Assembly: GCA_030512335.1 (NCBI GenBank)
Contig: JAULSU010000006.1
Span: 62,001-126,000, forward strand
Origin: Immersiella caudata
Taxonomy: Eukaryota; Ascomycota; Sordariomycetes; Sordariales; Lasiosphaeriaceae
Direction of reading: 5' to 3'
Length of the DNA: 64,000 nucleotides
Made by a program: the position numbers and the translations under genes
Notes under the pieces: model-generated
What the model saw: the letters and a program-made list of their open reading frames with translations, nothing else
The model's database searches: none
What the model was told of the DNA's origin: nothing
Shown: positions 1 through 12,165 of the stretch, one piece after another
Layout of the letters: each line of letters begins with the position of its first letter
Position numbering within the stretch: position 1 is the stretch's first letter

Positions 1-2
1 CT

Positions 3-2099
3 CGTAGCCTGCGCGTCGAGCTGGGCGTACTCCGCGAAGTCAAGGTAAGAGCAGAGCACCACAGATGCCCCTTCTGCCAACTGGTCTATGAGGCCGCGAC
101 AGACCAAATCACCTTGGCCGCAAAGCAGCAGGGCGATCTCGATCTCAACACCGTTGTCCACGCGAACTGGGAGATCGACGGTAGAGAGCTGGATCACTCC
201 GATAAAGACACTTGCTTTTTCCAGCCAGTCACCCGACACATCCGGCTATCATGGGAGCCATCAGTATTGCTCAAAGACGCCTACGTTATCCTCTGTGGTG
301 ATGATCTCAAGGGTCCTGGCCTTGACCTATCATTTCTCGGTCGAACGGTGCAGTCGACCAAGAGCCCCGAGAGAATCAAAGCATGGGTGGAGGATTGCAC
401 CGACCGCCACGGCCACTGCAGCTCCATGCCGCCAGCCCGCCTAAGTGAGGGAGCCCACCTGCGGGTGATTGATCTCGAAGACAACAGACTCGTTCCCTTG
501 ACCGCCTCCATGGAGTATGTTGTTTTGAGCTACACCTGGAAAAAACCGGCAGAAGCAGGTGAACCACCAGCTGAGGTCTTCCTTAAGAGTGGTTACGAGG
601 ACGACTGGTTGACAGAAAACTACAATATCTTGCCGGAGACCACCAAAAAGGCCATCAAACTCACACGGAATTTGGGAATCCGCTACCTCTGGGTCGATTC
701 GCTATGCATCATTCAAGATTCAAAGGACGACAAGCAGGCAAACTATTGCGCCATCGAGACCATCCTCGCCGGCGCCTTCCTCACCATCTGTGCCGCCACA
801 ACAACAGCAGACATCAAAATCAGTCAACATATCAGGTCCTGTGGCGAGAAGCTGTCCCTCATGGTCCATCACCCGGTTGAAACCCACATTCGGAGCTCGC
901 AGTGGTCCAAGGGCGCTTGGACATGTCAGGACCGCTTACTCTCGGGGAGATGCCTCATCTTCACCAACTCGGGAGTGTGGTTCCAGTGCCAGGAGGAGTC
1001 CATGTCGGAGGACACATTCGAGCCCTCTTTCCAAGGCCGCTCCGCAGACTGGGTTCAAAGCCCAGCACAAATTTGGAGTGAACTAGCTCAGAAAAACTCG
1101 CAGTTCCGTGCATACCTTAAGTGTGTCGAGTCGTACACGTCCCGGCAGCTTCCACGAGAGGGGCACGCTCTCCGGGCGTTCGCAGGCATTTCGAACTTTT
1201 TGGGGGCCCATATGGAAACTCGCTTCTTCAGCGGCCTCCCGAACTCGTATCTCGACGCAGCTATCCTCTGGACACCAGCAACCGGAGAGAGCCACCCACG
1301 AGTGCATGACGGACAGCCAGTGGCTCCGAGCTGGTCGTGGGCGGGCTGGACAGGCCAAGTCACATACCGGCCTCCAATCCTGACCGGCGCCGTGGAGAAT
1401 ATTTGGGACTGGCTCATGGCACACACCTGGATCTCCTGGCACCTGGTAGATCGCAACAGCACCGTACTGGGGGAGATCGGAACCTTTGCCAAAAGGGACC
1501 TCCCCGACGTCGCCGACTCAAGAGAGAAACGCGGTGGCGAGACAGGCAGCCGCTTCACCCAAACCATCCGACCCCCTTACAAGGACAACAAGGAGCGATG
1601 GCCGTCAAGAAAACGCAGCGAATTCTCCAAGAAGGTCCCACCATCCCAACAAGACCGAATGGACACGGATGGACCACAAGACACCTCGCCCTACTTCCTG
1701 CAGTTCTGGACTTGGTCCGCCTTCCTGCGACTGGGCGCCACCTCCGACGCAGTCGGCTCGCCCATCCGCAGGTACAACATCCTCGATCGCAACGATGATA
1801 TCTGCGGATCCATCGTCCTCCCTGACGAATTCGCCAACAGCGTTGACATCAACAGACAGGCGTTTCAGTTCATTGCCACGTCGGATGCGAGGTTGTTTTT
1901 CGAGGAGGAGATGCCGGAATGGACGTACTACATCCCCAAGGAGCGGCACGATAGTTCGTGGGATTTGTGGTATGTGATTTTGCTTGAGACGGACAAGGGT
2001 GGGATTTCGAGGCGGGTTGGGGTAGGGAAGGTCTTTAGAGATGCTTTTCATCAGTCTTTCTTGCCCGGGATGGATTGGCGGGAGTTTATTTTGGCTTGA
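3..2099 (+). CDS. HET-domain protein, 5' end outside window
   Basis: The reading frame is open from the first bases of the window to TGA at 2097-2099, so the start lies upstream. Near the beginning the motif HRCPFCQLVYEA resembles the Cys-rich N-terminal segment common in fungal HET proteins. The HET core follows: YVVLSYTWKKP (about nt 514), then ILPETTKKAI and IRYLWVDSLCIIQD (about nt 680-720), then a region with the SWSWAGW signature near nt 1330. HET proteins act in heterokaryon incompatibility and other allorecognition cell-death reactions; that role here is inferred from family only. A possible donor (AAG|GTAAGA near nt 43) is ignored because the ORF reads through it in a family-like way. 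The visible 698 codons show no disruption. Confidence 0.9.
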   Translation, partial: RSLRVELGVLREVKVRAEHHRCPFCQLVYEAATDQITLAAKQQGDLDLNTVVHANWEIDGRELDHSDKDTCFFQPVTRHIRLSWEPSVLLKDAYVILCGDDLKGPGLDLSFLGRTVQSTKSPERIKAWVEDCTDRHGHCSSMPPARLSEGAHLRVIDLEDNRLVPLTASMEYVVLSYTWKKPAEAGEPPAEVFLKSGYEDDWLTENYNILPETTKKAIKLTRNLGIRYLWVDSLCIIQDSKDDKQANYCAIETILAGAFLTICAATTTADIKISQHIRSCGEKLSLMVHHPVETHIRSSQWSKGAWTCQDRLLSGRCLIFTNSGVWFQCQEESMSEDTFEPSFQGRSADWVQSPAQIWSELAQKNSQFRAYLKCVESYTSRQLPREGHALRAFAGISNFLGAHMETRFFSGLPNSYLDAAILWTPATGESHPRVHDGQPVAPSWSWAGWTGQVTYRPPILTGAVENIWDWLMAHTWISWHLVDRNSTVLGEIGTFAKRDLPDVADSREKRGGETGSRFTQTIRPPYKDNKERWPSRKRSEFSKKVPPSQQDRMDTDGPQDTSPYFLQFWTWSAFLRLGATSDAVGSPIRRYNILDRNDDICGSIVLPDEFANSVDINRQAFQFIATSDARLFFEEEMPEWTYYIPKERHDSSWDLWYVILLETDKGGISRRVGVGKVFRDAFHQSFLPGMDWREFILA

Positions 2100-3357
2100 T
2101 TGAGCCTTCTCTTATACGTCCTCCTCAGCTGCTGTGGTAGATACGGGAGGATTCATTGCCAAGCCGGCGAATTTCGTTTCCTTTTTCCGGTCGTGGCACG
2201 TTCTTTAGCCCTATCCTTTTTTTTTTGTGGCTACTCCAAATTGGATATGACAGGGTTTCAGATCTCAACAGCGCGGTATGAGAGATGACACCACCCCGCG
2301 GCTATCGTGTCTCTCGTGCTTAACATGACGAATTGACATTTCATTGGTTGCATCACTCGGCAGTTGGGACTCATCAGTCGGTGAATGTCGCACCAACAAA
2401 ATGAGGATGAAGTCAAAATAGACACTCGCTCTTTGCAGGACGACGCCAGTGGTTTTGGTTGGATGTCAGATTTACTGGCGGTGGTGCCGGCGCTCAGCGA
2501 GGACGGCCCATCCTGGCGGCCCGACCCAGAGCCCCATCTCCCGAACCACGCGTTTGAATGCCCATCCATCCTGGCGATTTATTCCCACAAATCCGCCTTG
2601 TCTGTCTCTATGTATCGCGTTCTTGTTCTGCTATCCACGATGGTCTAATTCACCCCTTTAGTTCTTTGTTCACCCTCTTCTTGGTTTTTCCTACAATTTG
2701 ATTCTCTCCCATCTCTGAGATGGTCTCAAAATGTCCCCACCCCTCGCCACCTTCCAGAGGGCAACAATCTAGGACTGTTTAAGCTGTCTTCAAGTTGTGA
2801 CAGTGCTCCAAGTCGGTACCAGTACACGGCAATCTGTTGCCTTTTGAATGCATCAGCTAATGTCTCCGAATCTGTCACTTCCAATTGGCTGCGGCTGCGC
2901 AGCGCCCGGATTTCCCATTGGCCGCTGTTTCGGTGAGCCTGTAAGATAAATTAGTTCATTACAGCGCTGTGCACAAAGCTCGTCAAGCCCAGCGGCACGG
3001 TTGAGTCTAATTGGCTACTAATCCGAGCCCTAGTGTAAATGACTTTGCCCGAAGACCGAGGCTTGGCAGAATCCCTACTGATCACGCACGCAGTCTTGAG
3101 AGTCTTTGGCCTGGCACCCACATGGGATACACAGTTGGTTCTATGTGTGTCGGCAATTTATCAGCCCAGCCGCACTCTAAGGGAAAGCGGATGATGGAGT
3201 ATAACTCAAGTACGAGGCGCACACGATGATGACGGCGAGAATGGGTTCAGTGCCTATTAGCCTGCACCGCCCTTCCATCAACCTCGAGTGTCGTTCTGGT
3301 GACCACAAAGGCACCGGAATATGGCGCAAAAACCTCACAGCAGCAACTAAAACCTCA
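2100..3357. other. intergenic, no gene seen
   Basis: Only short overlapping ORFs without recognisable domains are present. Near 3342-3358 a branch-like AACTAA followed by CTCAG looks like a splice acceptor, so a first exon of the downstream DUF3433 relic may lie here, but I could not identify it. Confidence 0.5.
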
Positions 3358-3359
3358 GG

Positions 3360-6300
3360 GATGACGACAGACCGGATTTCAAGCCATGGATCCTTCGCTC
3401 GCCGTTCTTGGCTTTTTTATTCCTGTTGACATGCGGGATGATCATCCCGCTCGAATACATGGTCCGCAACATTCCACAAGGGCACGGCCGCAAGGCTATA
3501 CCCCAGGAACTCTATCCGCACGGCGAGAAGGCAAGGCGGGACATACTGCACAACACACAACCACGTTACCGGATTCCCTCGCTGCCGACCCCGACATCCC
3601 AACAACATCCTCACCCTGCCGTTCTGGATGCATTGAAATCTCAGATTACCGGGTCTACATCTACTCGTCCCCTTTACGAGCGAACTAAAAGACGGCTGCA
3701 TCTCCGAGTACCGCGCCTGCCGCCAGAGCCAGACCCAGAGCCAGACCCAGAGCCCCGGCCGCCGGAGGAATATTATGCCAAGACGGGCACCACCTCGGGA
3801 TACTTTACCTGGGGCTCCTTTTGGAGAGATGATCTCCTCCAACAAAACAACAGAATCCCCGTCACCTACGACGAGGCAATCAATGCGCCTTGCGCGTACG
3901 TCTACCGTGGTCTGGTCAAAACGGTCAACTCGTCGGCGTGTGCAGGGGTCATCATGTTCAACCTTCAGGCGGCCAAACTTGACCCGGTGGAAGGATACGT
4001 TCTGGGAAATCTCCGACCGGTTCAGTTTACGTCTCCAAGGTGCTCCGAGGATTTCGAATCTTGGCTGCGAGACCCAGGTGACGAAAGAGCGTTCGCTGCG
4101 GTCATGGTTCCCAACATGGGCGCACTGGCAATGCTCTACGGCAACTTCTGCTTCCCGTTGCCCGTCACTCCAGACGGGCCGGTTCGATAGTTGGTTCTGC
4201 CTGAGAGAGAAGATAGCGCTCTCTCTGCAATATTCGCTGCCCATCAAGACCTAGTCACCATATATTCCAACATGACATACTTTGGCGGCCTTGGCCCGAT
4301 ATGGGTGGAAACGGGCTTGAAGCATCCCTGTGAGGATATGTATTTATCCAACAGCAGTGGCGCGGTTTCGGGTCGAAGTCATTTAGCAACTTTGGAGTTG
4401 TCACGGTCACGACGCGCACGCAATGTCACTATCCGGTTGGCTGCCCTCTGCTACAAAAACCCTACGGCGGCTCAGACCGCCTCGCAAGTGCTGCCTCAGC
4501 TGGGGCGGTCAAGTGTATGTTTCCCGCCACAACAAGAAAAGACTCTGACTCCGCTACCAATGCGCCAAACAGCAACACGGCCTGGGCCACGGCGGCCATC
4601 AGCAGAAGCAGCAGCGAGAGTCGCATCTCTGCTGTTGAAGATATCCTTCCCACCTCTTTTCTCGAGTCCTACCTCCCTCCAGTATTTACCGTCCTCCAAG
4701 CTTTAAAGGTTTCCACCACCACCCACACAATACCACTTTCCGCGTCAACCATAACCTACAAGATTGACTTTGTGGGCTTGACTAGCACGGCGACAATCAA
4801 ATTCGCCTATTACTCAACCACCACCCAAACCTCGACCGGCGATGTGGTGATAGCCGTCCCTGCTGCACGGCGCACTCCTTCACTAATCACTACTCAGACC
4901 AATCGGCTCGGCCAATCCACTCTCACAACCATCACAAACTACAACGGCGAGCTCATCCTCGGTCCCCGTCTCACCACCACCCTCCTCAACCCGGCCAACC
5001 AGCGCCCGACGGCGACTCTCACCACCCAATTCCCCATCTCCTCCCTCGTTTCAACCCTTACCGACTCCCTCGGAGGTCCCACCGCCGCGCTCACAAAGTA
5101 CCCCGTCTTCCCCACACCTCCCTCCAACAATTCTGAATCCTACTCTCCCGTGTGCCTCGCCGGATCGTATGAGTACCTCTTCATCTTCTTCCTTCCCATC
5201 ATTCTCTCCGCCATTCTATCCATTCCCATCCAAATGCTCAACTCCGACATCACAGCATTTCTTCCGCTCAGGGGGTTGACAAAGGTGGGGGGGCTCCAGC
5301 GGAAGACTCACTTTGTGTGCCGTCACACGGGGTTGGTGCTAAACTGGCCAGGCTCAGGTTGGTATGGAGGCACGGAGATGTTTTGTCAGTAGCGGGTGGC
5401 CTACTAGTGGTGATTTCGACGGGATTAGTCGCCATATCCAGCGAGACAGTGGGATTGAAATTAAGAGCGAGTTGTGAAATGGGTGGCAACGGTCAGGGGT
5501 GTTTTGTGACGGTGGCGACATTTGTCGGACCGGTGCGGGCTGCCGAGACGCTGCTGGGGGTGGTGCTGGTGCTCGTCGGGGTTGTTGCAGTGGTGTTGGT
5601 ACGGTGGCGATCAGGGGTGGCGGCACATCCGGGCAGTATTGCGACAGTTTGTTCTTTGTTGCAGAATCCTGAGACAAGGAGCATGATAAGGTCGGTGCGG
5701 ACACCCAGTGAAAAGAAGGAACAGAAAGAGGAGAATCGGGAGGTTGCGAGGCAGCTGAGGGGGAAGTAGTTTGCTCTCGGTTGGGATCCAAAGGCCCCGC
5801 GGAGTGACGAGTATGGTATTGTTGTGGTTCGAGACCAGCAGGGCGCGCCAGCGAGCGAGGATAACAGGCCGAGTTCCTACGCCCACGCCCCGAGCGGTAT
5901 GGGGAGCACGTCAGAGCTTATACGGCCTTCTAAACCTCGGCAGGGCTCGTCTTCCAAGCCCCTGGCCGCCAAACGAACAGCCAGGGCGGTTTCTTTCCTT
6001 CAACACATCACAAGTCTAAGGTTTAGTCTGAACACAATCCTACAATGCGCATTCCTTGTCATCCACATCAGCATCTTCATCCTCATCCTGTACTACGAAA
6101 CCACCGTCTACCGCAACCCCAACGGCTCTCCTTTCGAGGCCTTTATGGGCAGCCAGACCGTTGGCGCGCGGTTAATGTTTACGGTCTTTGGCAGTGCCCT
6201 CGCCTTCTTCTGGGAACACATGTTTGCCACCATTTCCACAGACGACATGTATCGCCGCTTATCATTACCCTCGTCCCCGTCGAACGTCTCATCAACTCAG

Positions 6301-6879
6301 CTACTGACCCTGCACGCCCCCTCTACCAACGTCTTTGAGGGATTCTGGTTCTCCCTCCGTCACAGAAACTTCCGCGTCGGAGCTGTTGCGCTTTCTGGAA
6401 TTATCACCAAGTTCGCTCCGGTCTTGCTGTCAAACATCCCCTTTCAGATGTCCAAGACGTGGATATCTCATGAGATATGCACATGGCTCAGCGTCGTGGT
6501 TCTGGGCTATGGGGCAATCGTGCTTCTGGTGCAGATGTTCCTCTTTAACGCTTGCAGAGAGGCTCGAAACACCAAGGCACATCTCCCAGTTGACCCGCGA
6601 ACGCTGGCAGGGAGGATGTACTATGTGGGCGACTCGAGAATGCTGCGAGACTTTGAACGACTTTCGATGCTTGGACAGAAACACAGGGATGAGCGGGTGG
6701 CTAAGATGGGACGAGGGTATCGCTATGGCCTGATTCGAGGTTCGTAATCCGGGGACAGTAGAGAGAGGATCGACTATGCGGAACTTGCTCCAGAGGGGGA
6801 GATGGTTGAGCTCGGGGCCATGCTGAGGACCGAGAGGGATTTGAAACGAACTGCACCAGTGCGGCAGGAGAGGCAGTGA
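3360..6879 (+). pseudogene. DUF3433-type large membrane protein, broken
   Basis: Fragments of one fungal DUF3433 protein (function unknown, many membrane spans) lie in order in changing frames. They start with a segment KPWILRSPFLAFLFLL (about 3381), continue with the membrane motif FLPIILSAILSIPIQML (about 5178) and end with GRMYYVGDSRMLRDFERLSM (about 6610). The tail RERIDYAE at about 6760 lies beyond a TAA. Breaks: in-frame TAG 4188-4190, TAG 5767-5769 and TAA 6745-6747, each followed by family-like sequence in the same frame. A frame change lies between about 4350 and 4376, and a second one in a G7 run at 5287-5293. No in-frame ATG precedes the first conserved segment; the 5' end may be an unrecognised exon. 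The final stop is at 6877-6879. All three internal stops could come from CAG or CAA by a C-to-T change. Intact proteins of this family are around 1,000 residues or more. Confidence 0.82.
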
Positions 6880-6893
6880 AGGAGAGCTAGGAC

Positions 6894-8299
6894 TCAGCCG
6901 GGCCGCGGACCCGGATCACGACAGGCAAGTTCCAAGATAAAGAATACAGACAAGGCAATGGAGATCACCACTGCTACAAGAATATACCTCCACAACAAAC
7001 TATTGACAGGAGTCCGATCAGCCACGGCCTCCGCTGTTCCACCCACAGCACCCCCCTTACCCATAAACACAACACAACTCCCCCTCCACCGTCCCAATCA
7101 CATCCCCATTCCTCCTCTCCCCCGCCAACGGATCCAACCACATCACATCCTCCAGCGTCGCATTCCGACTCGGCAGCAAATTCCCCGGCGTAACCGTCAT
7201 AGCAACTTTTCGTCTCCCCTCCGCATCCAACATCTGCCAAATCCACCAAACCCGATCGACCTGCACACGGTGCAAATAAAACGCCGGATCCCCTGGGCTT
7301 AGAAACAAACCACTCCACTGGATCCCCCCCGAGGATGAAATGTCCCGCTACGTGAACCCCTATCGTTGGATTGTCGGCGGTGTGTGTGTGTAATCGGCCT
7401 TCTATGACGCCTTGGAGCATGTCCATTCCTCCTGCTTTGAGTATCAACGCGGTTACGTTTCGAAAGGCCGAAGCGGCTTGGGCGGTGCGCGTATTTAAAT
7501 CGCCTTTTAAACAGCACGGGAGTAACCTGTGGAATCGTTATTCCGGACCTCATCCAGGGTTCCAGGGAGGGAAAGGGCCTTGGGGAGAAAGTTGATGGTC
7601 ATGTTGACAAAGGGGCCGGAATGGATGCATCCGCCTCCGGCGCCGGGTGAGTTTCGCCAGACGAGGGGTCCCCGGGGGTTTTGGATCATGAGGTCGCCGT
7701 GGGGGATAGGGGTTCCGTCGGAGCCAATGGAGGTGTCGGAGCCGTCGAAGAGGGGGAAGGTGGTGGGGGAGTGGATGTCGAGGGACTATTCCCAGTAGGG
7801 GAGGGCGCTGGTGTAGCCGCACTGGGCGAGGCGGGATTCGTAGGTGCGGACGAAGAAGCGTGCCAGGGGAGGAAGTTGCCGGTGCCGTGGACGGAGTGTT
7901 TAAGATGAATGTAGATGAAATCGTCTTAGAGGTTGCGCGCGGCAGGGATGAGGTCGCGGGGGGGGGGGGGGGGAGTGCTGGAGTTGGAGATGAGGCAGTG
8001 GATGGCGGCGATGTATTCCCGGCGTTGTTTCTTAGGGAGGGTTGGCTTGGGTTTATCACAACGAGCAATTCGATATGCAAGTAGGAGAAAGAACAAAACT
8101 TGTCACTCCTTTCTGGCTTTGACGTTCTTCTTGCACTTAGTATTATATAGCTTCTCAGAATTTTGAACTGCGATCTTGCTGAGTTTAGCCAGAGCTTCCC
8201 CGAGTCGATATCCTTGTCTTTCATCTCGGGGAGATTATGGGGCTTGCCGAGCCCGTACTGAACGGCGAGCAGCCCAACTAACAGAACCTTGACAAGCAT
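6894..8299 (-). pseudogene. tyrosinase-like secreted protein, broken
   Basis: Tyrosinases are type-3 copper enzymes that oxidise phenols. The order on the minus strand is as follows. A start at 8299 has a signal peptide (MLVKVLLVGLLAVQYGLG). A Cys-rich KCKKNVKARKE segment precedes REYIAAIHCL (about 8000). The CuA-like HGTGNFLPWH is at about 7880, IHSGPFVNMTINFLP at about 7620, a CuB-like NPTIGVHVAGHF at about 7350, and DPAFYLHRVQVDRVWWIWQ at about 7270. A C-terminal hydrophobic helix lies near 6950. The pieces are in different frames. Breaks include a G16 run (7958-7973), TAA at 7926-7928, one missing base at about 7860 after PWH, TAG at 7786-7788 (where families have Trp), and frame changes near 7310 and 7070. 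The second His of the usual HH pair is Arg. Some breaks could be short introns, but not all. Confidence 0.85.
7958..7973. repeat. G16 homopolymer inside tyrosinase relic
   Basis: Sixteen consecutive G on the plus strand encode a proline run on the minus strand. The tyrosinase-like frame differs on the two sides, so this run is where one frameshift occurs. Confidence 0.95.
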
Positions 8300-8329
8300 G
8301 GTGGGTCGTGAGTTGGCGACAGCTTTCAA

Positions 8330-8876
8330 GGAAAGCAGCGGGGATTAGTAGACCTTGAAAATATCACGAGAGAACGGACTGCATCGGCTCTCCGGCTCCA
8401 ATCCCCGATTCTTATTCTGTGATGAAAACTCTTTGCTCAACCTGCACCTTCACTGGTATGCGGTTGAACATCCCGGGATATCAATAGTATGCGCGGTTCT
8501 TTCCGGCCAAGAGGCTTGGAGCTGAAGTTGGACCTCTCTGCGTAGCCATTTGTGGTAACGACGCCGTGCGGGCTAGGTTACTCCGCAGTGCTTCCAGTTG
8601 CCTATTTGGGAATGCAGCCAATCAGAGCTTGTGTGCTTGGCGTTGAGCAGCGTTGCATGCTCCCGCACCCTCCCAAAATAAATGCTCCCGCCCCTCCTAT
8701 AGCAGGTCCTGCAGGGCGGCTGACTCTACCCATTCTTGTCTCGTATTTGTAGTGGTGTAGGTGTGTCGCATTGCGATAGGGCGCCAATTTCACACGTGAC
8801 CGCTCAGGGCCACCACTAGGCTGCGACGCCCCACAAATTTCAACGACATCTCATTGCTTCCCAACGACCACCGTCA
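8330..8876. other. intergenic between divergent genes
   Basis: This is the shared upstream region of the tyrosinase relic (minus) and the next HET gene (plus). I see no ORF with protein-like composition and no clear regulatory motif. Confidence 0.5.
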
Positions 8877-10965
8877 ATGTTGGTGCCGACTCACAGCTGC
8901 GATGCATGCGCTTCACTCGTCACATTTGTCTGGGACAATGACTCAGATCAGAATCTTTTCTCACTGACCTTGCCTGACGACTGGCGATCCCGCGCATGGA
9001 TTCCGATCGGAAGAATCCGCTACGGCGACGCAGTCGAGCACGCCCAAAATGGCTGCGACTTGATGGAGCTACTCACCACGAGCTGCCCCAGAGACGACCC
9101 ATCAGACCTCCTCGTCGCAGGCACCTACTACATAGAGGCTTCGCGTTACAAGTCAACTTACGGAGAGCAGTACCCTGCGTTTAGCAGCATCAGAAAGATC
9201 GAGATCTTCTTCGCGTGGCAGTCCGAGTCGGACAAGGAGAAATGGTCTCGCGCTGTCGGCGCGGTGCTATGCGCCCTTCAAAGGTAGAGTGCTGGTTTGC
9301 AGGTCAAGATAGGGTATTCGAGTGCTGACTGTGACCCATAACTGTAGTGACCCATCGGCCGCCGAGATTGCGGTGCGGCCGCCGAATATGTGTCCCGACT
9401 CTCCTGAGACGATGCAACTTGCCCGTGGATGGCTGCAAGAATGTGTCGCCGAGCACAAGCAGTGTGTAACCTCCGATGCAGCCGGTGTCGGTCCGAAAAG
9501 ACTACTTCGCATCGACGAAATCGACGGCGAGTTGCTCCTCCGAGTGGTGGAATGCTCCGACCTCTCGACAGTCCCGCACTACGCCGCCCTGAGCTACTGC
9601 TGGGGAGGACAACAGACAGTCGTCTTGAACTGTGAAAACAGGGATGCCTGGGCCGATGGGCTCCCCGCGAGCGCCATCCCAAAGACAATTCACGACGCAT
9701 GCAACGTCACACGTGACCTCGGACTAAACCACCTTTGGGTCGACTCGCTCTGCATAGCGCAATCCGACAACCAAGAGAAACTGCGCGAGATCGCCGCCAT
9801 GGGAGCCATCTACGAGCACGCCCACATCACCATCTCCGCGTCCCGCGCGGCCAGTGCAGATGAAGGCTTCCTCCACCCACGACACGCCCCCGAAGACCTC
9901 GTCATCCCGATGCCCTACCAATGCAACAACGGCCAACCAGCCTCCATCCTCCTCTGGTTCAACCGCCAACCACAATTCAGCGACCCGATATCACGTCGAG
10001 CATGGACATACCAAGAAGCAACTCTCTCTCGGCGACTATTAACAATCGGCAGCCACCAGACCCGCTGGAACTGCCGGGCTATACCACCCACCACCGCCCG
10101 CGTTGATGGATGGACAGATGGAAACCACTACGTCATGTCGGGCTTTGTTGACTGGGAAGCTATCGATACATCCAAGAGGAAAAAACACGTGTCTGCGAGG
10201 CAGTGGAAATCCGTCGTGCAGCACTATACAGGCAGGACGATGTCTGATCCGGGGGATAGACTCGCTGCCATCTCTGCTGTTGCGAAGAAACTCCAGGGTG
10301 ATACGGGTGGGGAGTACCTCGCTGGGTTGTGGCAACATTGTCTTCCCGAACTCCTCATGTGGGACGCCTCTCGTTGCGTTGAACCCCCAGTGTATACGGC
10401 ACCTTCTTGGTCGTGGGCTTCTATGCTGGGGCAGGTGTACTTTCTGTATTCGTTGTCTGGACCGCACGGTGTTGAAGTGGTAGACTTCAAGATGGAGACA
10501 CCGGTACCTCATGATCCTCATGGGCCGGTGGTAGACGGGTTCCTGAGACTTCGGGGGATGGTCGCTGTGGCGACGCTGGGTTTTGAATGGGATGAGAGTC
10601 TCAGAGGGGACATTCCTTTTTGCCGTCCGCATCGGCGGAAGCGGGCGCATGGACTAGCTTTGGAGAGGAGGTCGGAGTTTGTGAGGGGTAATCTCGACCT
10701 GGAGCCGCCAGAACTTGTGGAAGGGGCCAAGATAACCGTGTGGATGCTGCGGCTCGATGGGGATCATTCCAGCAGGAATAATCGTGGTCTTCTTCTGTTA
10801 AGACTGGCAGACGGTGCGTTCTGTCGAATTGGGATATACTCAGGACTCGGATATGGGAAGCCGTATATTCCTTGGAGGCCGATGGATTTGATATTGAGCC
10901 GGAAGAAGGAGTGGGATGATATTGATCGATTTGAGTGGGAAATAAGATGTATGACAGTCGTGTGA
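8877..10965 (+). CDS. HET-domain protein, one intron, intact
   Basis: join(8877..9283, 9348..10965) gives 674 codons. The 64-nt intron has donor GTAGAG, a GCTGACTG branch-like site and acceptor CTGTAG, and the exon lengths sum to a multiple of three. The N-terminal exon encodes a 136-residue region with HSCDACASL and no domain I recognise. The HET core is in exon 2: YAALSYCWGG at about residue 213, AIPKTIHDAC, then HLWVDSLCIAQSD at about residue 265 and RRAWTYQEATLSRRLL at about 345. SWSWASM near 10410 matches the conserved post-HET tryptophan block. Predicted role: intracellular allorecognition or cell-death trigger, inferred from family only. No disruption is seen, unlike the neighbouring upstream genes. 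Confidence 0.9.
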
Positions 10966-11229
10966 GCCGAGTCGTGTGAGCCGAGTCGGCGGGGCTGAAG
11001 GCGACATTTGTATGTACAAATGTTTCTTGTTGTTGGTTTGCATCCAGTGATGTTACTTTGATGGGATACAGAGGAACGCTGCATGGTTGGCGATCGGCTA
11101 TGTAGTAATGCGAGAAGTCGAAACCCGGACCACCGGGGAATGCGTTCAACTCATATTAGCCGGGATTCGTGCGCCAGGTGTTGCTCGTGATGTTGTCTTC
11201 CATGATAAAAATGTTATAAACAGTGCTGA

Positions 11230-12165
11230 TTAGGACGATAGACTTGGGATTGTGGAGGGAGATGACAGCGATGCGGCAAATTCCTCGAGGCGGTCACGAA
11301 GGACCCTCAAGTCGCGGAGAAGTTGTTGGTATTGCCCGCGGACATCTTCTTGCTGCTGTCGAAGGGCTTGAAGGCGGTACGCACGAAGGTATCCTCCGTG
11401 GAGCCCATGGTCGGAACCTTGGCCGCAAAGCTCCGAGCCTCGAAAGGGACGGGACCGGCCCCACGGGCGGAAGGGACGCCGAGGGCGGAACCCGTGCTGC
11501 GGGCGGGAAGGGGGTGGGGGCCGACCTGCGAGCCCATGGCGGCGACGAAAAGCATCATAGTCGTCTGACACGGAATTGGGGATGGGAATGTCTGCCGGAA
11601 ATCAGAAAGCAGCCAGTGGCTTGTCTGTCATTGTGAACATACCGCGCTGGATCATGAGATCGTATAAGATGAGAACCTCCATCGTGCTGGTATGGCGAGC
11701 ACGCACAATAGCTCCCATTGGCACACGGGAGGCAATCAATGCCGCCTCCACCGTCTGCCTTGTGGCATCCCACATCCTTCTGACCTGGCCAAGACTGAGA
11801 CGCTGGTTGAGACGCCATCCCTCAACAAATGTCGGCCGCGAGAGGAGACCAAACAGCCGGTCCATCTCGCTGTTGGTCATTGGGAATCCCCCATGGAATC
11901 TCAAAAAGCCGTCTAAAAAGCGGTCAGGCATATCGATTTCCCTCCCGTCCCAGGTCCAAATGCGCAGAGAAGTATGCAGGGAAGCAGCAAAAGCAAAGAA
12001 CAACTTGAAAGCAAAGGGGCGCAGAGTTTGGAGAGCGCGATGGGGTGAGATGGTTGTCGGGGGGATAGCCAGCGACCGCTGGAAACCGACAATCTGCGTG
12101 GAGAGCCCTTGGGTTATAGGTGTGACGAAGGCGTTGGCTAGCCTGGAACTGGCGGCCGGAGTCAC
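11230..12165 (-). CDS. orphan small-gene family, member D
   Basis: complement(join(11230..11591, 11643..12165)) is open in one frame, 294 residues from the codon at 12165. That codon is GTG and is preceded by an intron-acceptor-like sequence (AATTCCAG), so the true start is probably in an upstream exon I could not place. The 51-nt intron has donor GTATGT and acceptor GGCAG. Just before it the protein reads LSRPTFVEGWRLNQRLSL, then VEAALIASRVP and LYDLMIQR. These align with RP.LEGGLG, VP...V and LIIQC in the three related genes at 15-19 kb. Exon 2 encodes a Pro/Arg-rich stretch followed by an Arg/Gln-rich helix (QQQEDVRGQYQQLLRDL). I know no function for this family. The compositional bias suggests a nuclear or nucleic-acid-associated protein, but that is a guess. 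Confidence 0.6.
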
